From: Amaurobius ferox
Lineage: Eukaryota > Arthropoda > Arachnida > Araneae > Amaurobiidae
Direction: 5' to 3'
DNA: 64,000 bases
NCBI GenBank assembly: GCA_951213105.1
Contig: OX578146.1
Location: 107,578,697 to 107,642,696 of the forward strand
Positions within the stretch are counted from its first letter, which is position 1. Each line of letters starts with the position of its first letter. Of the stretch, positions 1-11,389 are shown piece by piece. The position numbers and the translations under genes were made by a program. The notes below the pieces were generated by a model. The model saw only the letters and a list, made by a program, of their open reading frames with translations. It ran no database searches and was not told the DNA's origin.

Positions 1-98
1 AATTAAAATATCTTTAAAACAAATTAATAAAAACATCTCATAAAGAAATTTTTAATACAAAATTTGGATGACATATTGGATACAATTTCATATCACTA

Positions 99-281
99 CT
101 AAAAACTTAATATTTTGATCAGGGGGCTGAGAATACCCTTGGAGAGGGGCTTAGCCTCCCTGGCATCTGTCTGACTACTGTCCTGCTCCATGAAATCCAT
201 GCCCCATGGGCAGCATGTCGATATCTGGCCTCTTCTGAGACAAACCCTCTTTCCTCCCAGAACTAATGGCATTTTCTGCAC
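99..281 (-). other. Possible coding exon (unrecognised)
   Basis: This is a 60-codon open stretch on the minus strand, noticeably richer in G+C than the AT-rich DNA around it. Just upstream on the minus strand is an acceptor-like sequence ending TTTTGTGCAG, and the frame closes at a TAG. The translation is not low-complexity and contains several Cys residues, but I recognise no domain. It could be the last exon of a gene lying to the right on the minus strand, or a chance frame in a repeat. Nothing nearby confirms a gene. Confidence 0.2.
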
Positions 282-957
282 AAAATTATACCAACTTGAC
301 TGATTCTTGTATCAGCATTTCCTCCTATATATATCAGCACGGTGAAATTATCAAAACATCTGCACCACGAATACGAAAAATTCAGAAGAAGAAAAAAAAA
401 CTTTCCAAACCATACAATCTGTCAATAAAATGAACGTCGACCACTCCTCAAGCATATCTTTCAATCGAGCCGACATAGAGGGAGAAAAATTACATTCTTA
501 TCGTCTGCGGAACGAGCAATGATACATCAAAGCCCGAATTCTACATCCTACGGGAGCAGGTGTGGGTCTATAATGATGTTAAAGAAAATTCCCCCAATGA
601 GACCTCGCATGCTGAAAGACAAATAAATCAACAAGAATTGTAATTGGTCCAATTATGCGATAAATATCTCTCCATATTGAAAAGTAACTCCATTCACAGA
701 ACCGGAATGAGTCGAGTTGTGTTGATCGTATGCTGCTTTTACTGTTTCTTTGTAAGAAAAAGTAAAGTGTATACATTGTGCGTTTGATTAACAATCCTCA
801 ATTGGGCAGAACAATACTGGTTAAAAATGACTTCCTAATCGGCAGCGTGACAGAGTCTTTATCAGGCTGGAGTACAATATATCACCTTCCAATTAGAACG
901 TAATCTACATCCTAGTTATTTATCTATTCACTAAACTGTCTGTCTAACAAAGCTATT
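282..957. other. No recognisable feature
   Basis: AT-rich sequence with only short chance reading frames. I see no element ends or protein similarity here. Confidence 0.5.
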
Positions 958-1575
958 TTTACTTTCCCTACAATACATGGCAATGTATAGGGAAGTATTG
1001 GAATCGTGTCTCGAGTTTTTGACGGAAATACACTTTTTGAGCACTCTAGAACCCGATAAAACTATTTTTAGAGTGACGTCTGTCCAGGCAATGTATGTAT
1101 TATCCACTCTAACTGAACAACCAATTGACTCCATTTCACAAAATTTGGTAGATAAGTCATTTGTGGGTTACCCTGGTGCTGATTAGATTTGGGTACGATT
1201 CGAAAAAAAAAAAAAATAACCTGCCTTTTTTGCGAAATGGCTCGCAATAAAATCTAAAAGACTACGTATAGTTACATGAACCGATTAACTGCTTGTTTCA
1301 TATGTAGTTTTTGACAACAACAGGAATAAGACCAACCCCATAGTTCTAGGACGAACCGTTCTCGAGATATTTAGTTTTTTACTATTTTTGTAGCGTCGCC
1401 TTTGGAAATTTATCTAGCTATACTAAATGAAAAAGAAAATTGAATTAAAGCTGCGAACTCAGTGTCATTACAAATAATTATCCGTGTTATTTTGTGCAAT
1501 GAAACTCATTTTAATGAATTGTGAAAAAAGAAAGAGAAGATGAATTTATGTTTGCAGGAAAAGTCCTGTCCTACC
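958..1575 (+). repeat. Dispersed repeat family Y, copy 1
   Basis: The copy opens with TTTTTACTTTC and then an ACAATACATGGCAATGTATA block. It continues through a degenerate 'ctctaactgaac' section and a 'cacaaaatttggtagataag' section, and closes near 1560 with CCCACATCAGATTTT. The same ordered blocks recur at about 2.6, 12.6, 41.4, 42.1, 48.8 and, inverted, 47.0 and 58.3 kb. I see no coding capacity, terminal inverted repeats or target duplication, so the class is unknown. Confidence 0.6.
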
Positions 1576-1584
1576 CACATCAGA

Positions 1585-2590
1585 TTTTCACTTTCCTTTT
1601 ACAATATATGGTAATGTATAGGGAAAGTCATGAAATGCTGTCGAAAATCGAATTTGCCCACATGAGATTTTCACTTTCATTACAATATATGGCAATGTAT
1701 AGGGAAAATCATAGAATTATGTCCAAAATCAGATTTTTACTTTCATTACAATATATGGCAATGTATAGGGAAAGACATGGAATCATGTCGAAAATCAGAT
1801 TTTTATTTTCATTACAATATATGGCAATGTATAGAGAAAGTCATAGAATCATGTCCAAAATCAGATTTTTACTTTCATTACAATATATGGCAATGTATAG
1901 GGGAAGACATGGAATCATGTCGAAAATCAGATTTTTACTTTCATTACAATATATGGCAATGTATAGAGGAAGACATGGAATCATGTCGAAAATCAGATTT
2001 TTACTTTCATTACAATATATGGCAATGTATAGGGAAGGACATGGAATCATGTCGAAAATCAGATTTTTACTTTCATTACAATATATGGCAATGTATAGGG
2101 GAAGATATGGAATCATGTCGAAAATCAGATTTTTACTTTCATTACAATATATGGCAATGTATAGGGGAAGACATGGAATCATGTCGAAAATCAGATTTTT
2201 ACTTTCATTACAATATATGGCAATGTATAGGGGAAGACATGGAATCATGTCGAAAATCAGATTTTTACTTTCATTACAATATATGGCAATGTATAGGGGA
2301 AGACATGGAATCATGTCGAAAATCAGATTTTTACTTTCATTACAATATATGGCAATGTATAGGGGAAGACATGGAATCATGTCGAAAATCAGATTTTTAC
2401 TTTCATTACAATATATGGCATTGTATAGGGAAAGTCATGGAATCATGTCGAAAATCAGATTTTTACTTTCATTACAATATATGGCAATGTATAGGGAAAG
2501 TCACAGAATCATGTCCAAAATGAGATTTTTACTTTCATTACAATATATGGCAATGTATAGGGAAAGTCATGGAATCATATCGAAAATTGG
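1585..2590. repeat. 66-bp minisatellite array (about 15 units)
   Basis: Around fifteen head-to-tail copies of a unit containing CAATATATGGCAATGTATAG and ATGTCGAAAATCAGATTTTT. The first unit is about 81 bp and keeps an extra 'gcccacatgag' block; the rest are 66 bp and nearly identical in the middle of the array, with diverged copies at both ends. Because 66 is a multiple of three and the unit lacks stops in several frames, long frames open by chance on both strands (368 and 248 codons forward, 179 reverse). These are not judged to be genes. The unit matches the start of family Y fused to its end, so the array looks like amplification of a Y terminal junction. Confidence 0.9.
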
Positions 2591-3300
2591 AACTCGAGCT
2601 TTGATAAATCTATACAGTACATTTTAGTCTACATTGTAGAATATGAAACACTATTTTTAGTGAGATGTGTGTGTGTGTGTGTGTGTGCGCGCGCGCGCGC
2701 GTGCGTCTGGATCCACCGTAATTAAAAAACTATTTGACGAAATTTTACAAAATTTGGTAGATAAGTCACTTGTGGATTACCATGTTGCTAATTAGATTTT
2801 GGTATGATTCGGAAAAATAGAATGTGCCTTGTTTTGTGAAATGGCCCGCAAAAATTGTTAAAATCTGAAATATAAAGTTAAATATGCTGAAGTAGTAATT
2901 AAATGCTTATTTTATGCTTCATTTTCAACGACAAACCGAATAAGTACTCTAGGATGGACCAGTCGGTTACGGTTTTTGAAATGCTGGAACGCTGACGATG
3001 TTTTAAACTATAATTAAGAAGTGAATCGACAAAATTCCTTAAAATTTGGTAAGCATGTCCCTTGGGGATTAATTATCGTGATGCCGATTTGATTTGGGTA
3101 CGATTAGAAAAAATTGAACTAGTTTCTCTTTTCGAAATCGTTAAAACCGACAAAATCTGAAATAACAGACTAAATGCCTAAAAGTATTAATTAAATGTTT
3201 GTTTAACACGTAATATTTATCAACGAAATAAATAATATCATCCCCATTACTCTAGGGAACAACAATTTTTTAGATACTTATCTGGAATTTTAATGAGATG
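2591..3300 (+). repeat. Dispersed repeat family Y, copy 2
   Basis: Directly after the 66-bp array the sequence resumes the body of family Y: a section ending in a GT/GC run, 'caaaatttggtagataagtc' as in copy 1, and an 'aaatggcccgcaaaaat' block. A further degenerate copy of the same body block begins near 3020. The array therefore sits between two Y bodies in the same orientation. Confidence 0.55.
2666..2704. repeat. (TG)n-(CG)n microsatellite
   Basis: A TG dinucleotide run passes into a CG/GC run. Alternating purine-pyrimidine sequence of this kind can adopt Z-DNA. It occupies the variable spot in family Y where other copies also carry GT runs (for example near 42300). Confidence 0.9.
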
Positions 3301-3963
3301 GCAACGGTTAAAAATGCATTAATTTAATGACTGAAAAACGTATTAAACCTGTAAACTGGATATAATATAAAGTATGTATTTGAGCAATTAAATTCAATTA
3401 TGAATTTGAATCTGTAGAAAAAAAGGTCATGTGCTGTCGACATTCTATTTTTTATGCATTGCTCGATGCATATTAAAATTATAGCAAAGTGAACTGATAT
3501 GAAGTTAAAATATTTAAAGTATGATTCTCCGTCTTTTACATTCATTCACCTGGATTACAATCATTATTAGAATGAAAAAAAAATTATATTTATCCAGGTT
3601 TGGCGCCCAAGTAATTCTTTTAAAATCTAACATATCAGTCGCACAGAGTAAAATCTATGCAACCCACAGCACAGAAATTCGGTACTATCATAGTACAAGC
3701 CAGGTTCCAAGATACCTCGAAAGGACTCTTTTTAAATTAGAATTAGCTTTTAGTTGTTTTCTGCTGAAGCGTAATTTTGAGCGATTTTCACATAAATGGG
3801 TCCCTTAGCGATCGAAAATATTATCACAAAGTTTCTATCTCAACATCATCCCAAAGATAGAAAAATGCTCTTTCTAACGAACTTTAAACGGAATCAGTAA
3901 GATAATTCTACATTTTTTTCTTATATATTTAACATCCAAATATGCATATTTTAAGCTTTTTTA
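3301..3963. other. No recognisable feature
   Basis: AT-rich sequence. A 95-codon forward frame at 3521-3808 has no recognisable domain and no supporting context, so it is not called as a gene. Confidence 0.4.
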
Positions 3964-4768
3964 TTAACACTTTACAACATAGTTGAAAAGTGTTTGATTT
4001 CGGTCATTCTCTCTGTCTGTCGGTTCGCCCGATAACTGCTGCCAAAATGACTTTATCAAAATGAAATTTTAGTATGTTGTAGAGACGGTCTGTGGAACAT
4101 ATGGGAATGTAAATGAATAATATCATCCAATTAGTTTTGGATTGAACCCGGGTAGAAAAAATGAAATATATTGAACCCTATAGGACCAAATTTCTCAAAC
4201 ATTTTTTAAGCGAAGTTGAAACTCACAAATTGCTTCAAAACTTTCAGAAAATATTCAAATTATCCCATAAAATACATAAAAAAAATTTCAGCAAAATATG
4301 TTTCGCAGTTTTTTAAACAAAAATTAAAATAATAATTACACCAATACAACATGAAAAGAGATCACGTGACCCATTTCAAAATTAAATATGGCATACATCT
4401 TTTTTCCCCAGAGTAAAAATCGTGATTTTAAAAGTTTAAATTTATATTTAGTGTTACATCTGTCCTAAAACCGTTTTATTTTTGCGTATTTTCTGTACAT
4501 TTATGTTCTGCACCAACGCAATTACAATATTTTTTAGATTAAATGATCATCAAACTTTGATTATTTCTACTACGAAGCCTAATTTTAATGGATGCAGAAT
4601 GTAAACAAGTGATTGCAAGGTGAGTTGTATAAGAATTGCAGAATTTTTTTCACGCAAAATTATTTAAGTCTGGAATAAAAGTGTATGAAAGAAATATTGA
4701 CAGCTTTTACATAGAGAGCCAGATGATTTATATATAGATGATGCAACACAAAATATAAATTTAAAAGA
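3964..4768 (+). mobile_element. Dispersed element family X, forward arm
   Basis: The arm begins TTAACACTTTACAACATAG and runs through TGACTTTATCAAAATGAAAT, CCAATTAGTTTTGGATTGAA and a 'gatcacgtgaccca' block. The same ordered blocks occur at 11390 and 39917 and, inverted, at 4769-6390. It is noncoding. The next arm runs the opposite way, so this locus is a large inverted repeat of X, consistent with foldback or tail-to-tail insertion. The family is not assigned to a superfamily. Confidence 0.7.
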
Positions 4769-4881
4769 AGTTTAAAAATCATGATTTTTACTCTGGGAAA
4801 AATTATGGATGTCATATTTAATTTTGAAGTGGGCCACGTGATCTCTTTATTTTAATTTTTATTTAAAAACTTCCGAATATA

Positions 4882-6165
4882 CACTCTTTTGCAAAAAAAC
4901 GAAGCACACCTAAAAAATACTTCGATCATCTCGAAATTTCGCATGCAAATTCCTTTATACCAAGCATGCAAATGATTAAATTTGCAAGGCCAATGAATGT
5001 TAAATCCGGTCATACAGCGCGCTTCTACGGGGCAATTAGCATCCTATAAAACAGGTTAAAAATGTAGATGGTTTATCTTTGCTCGTTATAGGCGTTGCAG
5101 TTCCGTAGAGACACAAACAATAATGCCGTTACGACATTGCCGAAGGCCTTTTAAGCAATTAAAACGTGTTCGAACGTGGTCGTATAGTCGGGATGCGTGA
5201 AGCTGGCTGGTCATACCGAGCAATAGGCCGCCACCTGCACCGAACGGACACTGCTGTGAAAAGGTATTGGCAGCAATGGTTGCTGCAAGGTTGTTGCGGC
5301 GGAATGAAGGCTATAGAAGGCCACGGTGCACAAATGCGAGGCAAGATCGGATGATTATGCGACAAGCCCAACGGCATCATTGTCCGCCATCCAACGTGCT
5401 ACAGTCTCTTCCATACCACCCGTGGTACCTTCCACCATACTGGTTGGCTGAGGTGGGGTTACACTCACAGCGGTCTTTAAGACGTTTGCCCATAACCCCA
5501 CAACATCGTCAGAGTCTTTTGGAGTGGTGTCGTAGCTGAGCATCCCAACAGACTGGCATCGCATAGTGTTCAGCGATGAATTACACTTCAGTCTTTGAGC
5601 AGATCACCATCGAGTACGTGTGTGGAGGCGCCAGGGCCAGCTGTTCCAATCATCAGCCTTTGTTTTACACAGGCACACAGCTATTACCCATAGTGTGGGG
5701 TGCTATCTCTTACGACAGCACGTTGTCCCTAGTCACCCTGCGTACAACTTTAACAGCTGAACGATATGTTGATGAAATCCTGCGGCCGTTTGCATTGCCC
5801 TTCATGGCACGTTATTTTGGGCCATTTTCAAACAAGAATGCCACGCCACATACGGCTCGCATATCTGTTGGTCTCCATGCTGTTGATACTGTTCCTGGGC
5901 CACCAAGGTCACCAGACCTTTCGCCAATTGAGCAAGTATGGGACATGTTAGGCCGCCAGATTCGGGCATCCCGAAATGTAGCAGATCTGGAGTAACAATT
6001 GAGGAATGCCTGGCAGAATGTATCGCAAGATGACATTACGAAACTTTATCACTCCTTACCTAGACGTATACAAGCATGCATTGCCGCCAAGGGGGGTTTT
6101 ACCAATTACTGATTTGAAAATTCAACATGCAATTATTAACCATTGACGGGTCCTGCGGCCTTGAC
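4882..6165 (+). mobile_element. Decayed Tc1-like DNA transposon
   Basis: The left end follows a TA and reads CACTCTTTTGCAAAAAAACG, the style of inverted repeat that bounds Tc1-family elements. A broken transposase follows at 5166-6113. I cannot find the matching right inverted repeat: the sequence passes into the interrupted X arm near 6165, so the right end looks deleted. It is inserted in family X DNA and so is younger than that X copy. It is not mobile on its own. Confidence 0.7.
5166..6113 (+). pseudogene. Tc1-like transposase pseudogene
   Basis: Remnant of a Tc1/mariner transposase, the enzyme that cuts the element out and joins it at TA sites. The N-terminal helix-turn-helix region is readable at 5166-5290 (GMREAGWSYRAIGRHLHR). 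A second frame at 5267-5539 carries the linker (SLRRLPITPQHR), and a third at 5576-5995 carries the catalytic half: VWGAISYDS, then SPDLSPIEQVWDMLGRQI with the last acidic residue, and LPRRI...ACIAAKGG near the stop. The reading moves between frames at least twice and hits stops near 5560 and 5994. The second catalytic Asp, expected before the NARPH-type motif, is replaced (NKNATPH). It is non-functional. A related but distinct transposase lies at 13895-17156. Confidence 0.85.
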
Positions 6166-6515
6166 TTAGTAATCATAGAGTTCAATGTATTTCATTTCTT
6201 TCAACCCGTGTTCAATCCAAAACTAATTGGGTGATATTATTCATTTACATTCCATATGTCCCACAGACCATCTCAACAACATACTAAAATTTCATTTTGA
6301 TAAAGTCAATTTTACGGCAGTTATTATGCGAACGGACAGACAGAATGAACAAAGTCATAAATACTTTTCAAATATGTTGTGAAGTGTTAAAATATATTAC
6401 CGCTAAATGTATCGCATTTTAGAGATGTTTAAAAAAATTCTATTTCAGTTGGAAAGTGTTTCATAATCAATGCTTTGTGCATGATTGATCTATCTTGTTT
6501 TTACTTTCTCGTATA

Positions 6516-8614
6516 GAGGGATTGAAGATTCATGCGATTCTAATTTTTCACAAGAAACCTTCTCGGTCTAATAAAAATATGTAACTACTCTATTTCTGAA
6601 ATGTTTTATGAATTTTTAAGTGGATCTATAAATGATGCGAATTTGAAATTAACGTCAAGAAGGATACATAAACTGAATATAAACAAACACAGGTCGCTCT
6701 CAATATAATAAATTTGGGTTTCAGAAAGTCGAAAACACGTGAATCCTTCGAAAACCTGATTGATTTGAGATTTAACCCCCCGTTACAATACTTTCGTCAA
6801 ACATATAGTGTTTCTTTCAGATATATCTCCGGGGGGGTGGGGGTGGAGGCGAAACCTCCCTGGAGACGTTTTCTGTTAACCTAGTTCCTATTTATGTGAC
6901 AGCATTTAGATATATATTTATATAAGGTAAACAAAAAACTTGCCCACCTCCCCTAAAATACTGAAAGAAACACTGTAAACATATACTATGCATTTCAGGG
7001 AAAGTACAAATCCGGGCAAATTGAAACAACGCAACAGGTCATATCGAATATAACAGCCGCTATCGCCAGAGCCCACTCCATAATGTGGTTGTTAATAGCT
7101 GTAAAGCATTCCTACCCGAAAACTAATAGACGTACCGAATCATCATTACCCGCCCCGCACCTGCCCCAGCAAAAAAGCGCTTCTCAACTGCTGTTCTACA
7201 AACACACAAAAACCGCTCTGGTAATAATGATACCCGAAACGACGCGAAAACGTCGTTAATTCGTGTTGTCTGGACCGCCCCGTCAAAAGAAAAGAGCCAT
7301 TAGAGGCAGAAGAAAAGAGTGGCAAAACGTCGATAATTATGCGATTGTAAAACAAACATAGAACAGACTACGGACAAGAAAATGGCGTCTTCGATACTTT
7401 TTTCTTCCCGTCAAAAAAGAACACAGCGGGTATTCTATTCATGATTTCGTTATTTTGTAGAAGTACAGTTTTAAGTAAATGACTTTGAGTGAAAAGAAAC
7501 TTCCCACAAACCTAATATTTGACTACATAAGTGAAAGAAAATTGGTACAGTGAAAGATCTCTGTAGCAAACGTAAATAAACTGAGAACTTACGTTGCTTT
7601 CAATACCGTTTCTTCTACCTATTGCATAAATTCTATAACTTTATTTGTTGGTTAGGATTCGAAAAACCGTATGTTCTATTGGGCATTTATCCATATGCAA
7701 CCATACACAAATTATACCCATCTTATTGCTATTATTAAAATTCTAGAAACTTAATAGATAAACCCAACATATGATTTTCTGAAAAAAATTTTACGCCTTG
7801 GAGAACAAGCAGTTCGTATGCAGGATGCAGGGAACGTTCGTCCTTACACTGATTAATGTCCCACTTTTCAATTTTGTGTATATTATTACTTCCATGTCGG
7901 TATTTTCTATTAATATTAATAGTTGTAACATATTCTTTTCACTTTTGTATGTCTAGGTAGGAAATATGTTATCAAAAGAGACTTTGACATAATTAGTTTG
8001 TCAAAACTAGGAACGATTACACTGGAGAGAAGTATAATAACTACTCTGCACAAACAAAGTTATGCATTACTCCAACGATTTAAATACCAAAAAACTACCA
8101 ATTATCAACAACAAAAATAACAAGCTACGAACCATAAGTATGACTGCCATAAACCATAAGATTTACAGTGTTTGAAGGAATTCGAAAAAATCAATACATA
8201 GACCAGACTTCCTGCTTGGAGAACTTTTTCAGTGGTTCCCAACCTGAGGTTCGCGGACTACCTGTGATTCTCTAAGCATTATCAGGTGGTCAACGCCTAC
8301 GTTATGCATTTCGTATTAAATGCTTTGATTTTTCTCTAATCTTCCCTATATTTTCAATGAATGATTGTATTTTATATGCGATACTTAGTTAAAATGAAGC
8401 AAGAGCTTTATTTTTGTTTGGACGGTCGTTTTTATTTGCTTCTATGTTGCAAAATTTCACTCCCATCAGGACAATCACCAACACTAAAGCGTCATAAAAC
8501 AACATCAAGATCTTAAATAATGATTAAAAAAAAATTATCATTAGCTATACCCAAGCACAAATATCTGTATTCCAGTGTCTTTAAAATATTCAATATTTGT
8601 TAATAACTTACTAT
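6516..8614. other. Mostly featureless; one dispersed ~100-bp repeat
   Basis: There is no gene here. A segment at about 7313-7415 (TCGATAATTATGCGATTGTA, then GGACAAGAAAATGGCGTCTT) recurs with some divergence at about 9400-9500. Two short G tracts lie near 6832-6845. Confidence 0.4.
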
Positions 8615-8627
8615 CCAATCTCTGGAG

Positions 8628-8918
8628 TTTGTTTGTTTATTTGAGACCCCGACCGTCCGATCTACCAGAAAGGTGTAAGGTAACCATTTGGACGGCCGGG
8701 AAGTGCCACCCAATTTAGACCGGAACCCAGTGGGGAGGCATCCACAGGGACCGTACCCTCCTTCCCCTACCAACAACCTCTCGGAAGGGCTTTCGGACTC
8801 ACATGTTTAACGTGATCATACTCCGCATGAACACGTCGGCAGTTGTGGCAGCGTGTAAATCCAGCGCGCAAACCACCGGGCTACCGCGCCTGAAAAGTTC
8901 CAACAGCACGCGGTGTTC
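8628..8918 (-). mobile_element. 5S-derived SINE, 5'-truncated copy
   Basis: A 291-bp insertion bounded by the perfect 13-bp direct repeat CCAATCTCTGGAG (8615-8627 and 8919-8931). Read on the minus strand it starts inside the last ~20 nt of a 5S rRNA sequence (GAACACCGCGTGCTGTTGG), continues through the same body as the full copy at 18686-19071, and ends in an A/C-rich tail (GGGGTCTCAAATAAAC). 5' truncation plus a target-site duplication is the signature of LINE-driven, target-primed reverse transcription. The body differs from the full-length copy by scattered substitutions. Confidence 0.9.
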
Positions 8919-8931
8919 CCAATCTCTGGAG

Positions 8932-9205
8932 TGTCAGTCTTCATTCAACCTTTTCATAGGAAAGCTATTGCATTATGTAGGGAAAATACTGTGCTGCACA
9001 CGTCAAATTTTTCCAATATTCTATATTGAAGATTGTACTATGTTTACTTCCTCAACAACCTTAAAACCTTATTGTACAAAACCTTAAAATAAAGCACATA
9101 CGTCCACATTAACTCCTAGCGTTTCTAAATCATCTTTTGAAATTAATGGAAACATCATATTCGATCATGAGATTCGATTTTCTGAAACGACTACATTACC
9201 TTAAC

Positions 9206-9240
<35 letters not shown>

Positions 9241-10257
9241 TTACGCAGTTGAAAATTAAAAAAAAAAAAGTCGATGCCACTTTCAGTAAGCACTTCCATA
9301 TTTCAATAACGATACAAATACCACGAAGAAGAAAAAAAAATCAAATTCCAATTGTTAAAACAAGCCCCATAAAGATGGAAACCATTAGGGGCCTAAAGGA
9401 AACGAAGAGTCAAGAACGCCGATAATTATATGATTATAAAACAAACACAGAACTGGCTTGGACAAGAAAATGGCGTCTTGAAATCATTTTTTTCCCCGCT
9501 TGTCCCCACAACAGGTACTTACAAGGTAATAGAGGATGAAAAGAAATAAGGAAAGTTCTGGACTTGATTGGGGGAACGTCAAAGGGGAAAATATTGATAG
9601 TGCCATGAGAAGGGAATCTCAATAATCCCATTGTGTAGAGTATTGATGGTAATTGTTCATACAACGAACGCGGCGTAAATCAAAAGAGATACTTCCTGGG
9701 ATTTTTTATTTTATATATATATTTTTTAGATTTTTTTTTATTTATATAGTAGGTAATTAGTATGAGGTCAGTAATACATAAGGGGTCTAGCGGGTATGAA
9801 ATTGATTTTTGCAATTTTTACGAGCTATTTTATAATGATACTACGATCGATTCAGATTAATGGGAGAAATGATAAATTATCTAACTGCTGCTGGAGAAGG
9901 TGTTGTTGCATATCGATGTAGTTTAAGGTATTTTATTACGATGCTAGGGAATTTCTGGAAATGCGAGGTTGGTTTTATCATACACTCTATAAAACAAAGG
10001 GGACTCATATATTTCAAAACTGCAGCTTAAATAGGGTCGAGATTGGAACATCGACTAAAACATAAATACACTTGTGCTCAAAGTTAAAGGATAATCTTCA
10101 AAAGAGTATTAAATTTGCAGTGTAAGCAAGAAGATATAATGGAATTACACGAAAATTTAGAAACGCTAAAGGCGGCTGCGTACTTGATTGGCAGTATTCG
10201 GGGCATGGCGTAACTCCGAATATGCAAATTAGGGATGAGTATAAGAGGTGTGTCAGT
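8932..10257. other. No gene; CA microsatellite and ~100-bp repeat
   Basis: It contains a (CA)n run at 9208-9238 and, at about 9400-9500, the second copy of the repeat seen at 7313-7415. Otherwise it is AT-rich without recognisable features. Confidence 0.5.
9208..9238. repeat. (CA)n microsatellite
   Basis: About 15 uninterrupted CA dinucleotides. Confidence 0.95.
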
Positions 10258-10612
10258 TCTCTCGCCTCACCAGATGCAGGTAACGATGAAGAACACAAAG
10301 TTTAGTACAGTGACGCGTGAAGTCAATCTTGTCACGGGGTATCTTATGGACGATTTTCGACTGTGAATAGCGAATGGCAGGATAAGAGCTGGATAGCGCC
10401 AGAGAGAAATTCCCAGAGCTGTAAATGTTCCAGAAAATATCCTACCCAGACTCAGAAGACAGTTCCAAGGAACAGGAGTTGTTCTTTGGATCCCAGGACA
10501 AGGCCACGGCTCCGTGCTACAGCAACAGACGACCGCTATGTTTCTGTACGATATAAAGTTACTGCTTTGTACGATACAATGCGTGGACAAATTGCTTGTC
10601 AAGGGGTTTGTC
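10258..10612 (+). pseudogene. Tc1-like transposase N-terminal fragment
   Basis: Translation in more than one frame resembles the DNA-binding half of a Tc1-type transposase: REIPRAVNVPENILPRLRRQF-like text with a QGTGVVL turn in one frame, and TRPRLRATATDDRYVSVRY in the neighbouring frame. The latter matches the conserved 'GRPR.TT..DDRY' linker between the two helix-turn-helix domains. Stops (near 10365 and 10395) and at least one frameshift are present and no catalytic domain follows, so it is a fragment. It ends shortly before a Penelope-like remnant. Confidence 0.6.
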
Positions 10613-10723
10613 CACATAATTCTATCTTTTAACCTTTTTATTTTTCTGTTAGCTACAAGGTCGCCAATATTCTTTCCCGTTTCAATTTTAGGCGTGTAAA
10701 CATCTTATTACTCTCTTGAATCG

Positions 10724-11035
10724 TTGGGATATTTATATCACATTCCCTGCGAATGCCGTTTTGGTTACGTTGGTCAAACTAAAACGGCTCTTATATTTCC
10801 TATTAAGGAACATATGAGTCATATTTCTAAACAAGGGGTTTCTAAGTCAGTAACTGCTGAACATTCTTGGGACTATAATCACGTTTTTAATTTTTCGGAA
10901 ACTAGTATCATTTTGTCTCCTCCATTTTTGAATTGGACTTTCTTGGAAATTTCTTGATTGTTTCTCTGTCAAACTCTTTTATTAATGACAATTGATTGTC
11001 ATTTCTTCCCTTCTGCTCAGAAATCTGTGGTTTAA
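10724..11035 (+). pseudogene. Penelope-like element GIY-YIG endonuclease remnant
   Basis: A 77-codon frame reads GYLYHIPCECRFGYVGQT, then IKEHMSHI, then SVTAEHSWDYNHVFNF. This fits the C-terminal GIY-YIG endonuclease of Penelope-like retroelements: a Tyr-x-Ile plus Cys-x-Cys start, the YVGQT motif, a Glu-His further on, and an AEH...H segment. The Arg normally found before the EH appears to be Pro here. After the stop at 10957 the similarity continues in another frame (NSFINDN, then LSFLPSAQ), showing a frameshift. No reverse transcriptase is visible upstream, so only the 3' part of the element survives. Confidence 0.75.
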
Positions 11036-11040
11036 TTTTT

Positions 11041-11162
11041 CAATTTCAATTGCCTTCATCTTCTTTTAGTAATTTTCATCCTTTTCTTGAATTTCATTTT
11101 CCAATTTCATTTGCCTTCATCTTCTTTTAGTAATTTTCATCCTTTTCTTGCATTTCATTTTC
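11041..11162. repeat. 61-bp tandem duplication
   Basis: Two copies of a T-rich unit beginning GCCTTCATCTTCTTTTAGTA, the second 61 bp after the first with very few differences. It lies downstream of the Penelope-like remnant. Confidence 0.9.
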
Positions 11163-11389
11163 ACTGTCGATGTTTTAGCTCTTTTAGCTTCCCATAACCA
11201 TTTATTTTTTTTTTCACATATTTTTCTTATTTTGTTTAGAAATTTTTTTTCGTCATTTTATTTGTATTGAACTTTTATGAACAGCTGCTTTAAATTCCCT
11301 TTTGGACGTTCGCCTTTCTCTTTGCTATTTTGCAGTTAATTCATTGTGTCCCACCTCTTGTTCCTTACCCCTGGGTTGTTTCACCTCTT

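Larger units (their letters stand above)
4769..6515 (-). mobile_element. Family X, inverted arm split by a Tc1-like element
   Basis: From 4769 the sequence reads as the reverse complement of roughly 4310-4440 (ATTTTTACTCTGGG, then 'ggccacgtgatctc'). It breaks at about 4880 and resumes near 6165 with 'gagttcaatgtatttcattt', reaching the inverted X start at 6390 (GAAGTGTTAA). The missing middle corresponds to about 4190-4310 of the forward arm. The 6400-6515 tail (GTTGGAAAGTGTTTC, ATGCATGATTGATC-like) matches the ends of the X copies at 12.3 and 41.2 kb. Confidence 0.65.

Noticed and set aside
1521..2627. Long open frames of 368, 248 and 179 codons on both strands
   Set aside because: They exist because the 66-bp unit is a multiple of three and lacks stops in several frames; the peptides are pure repeats with no domain.
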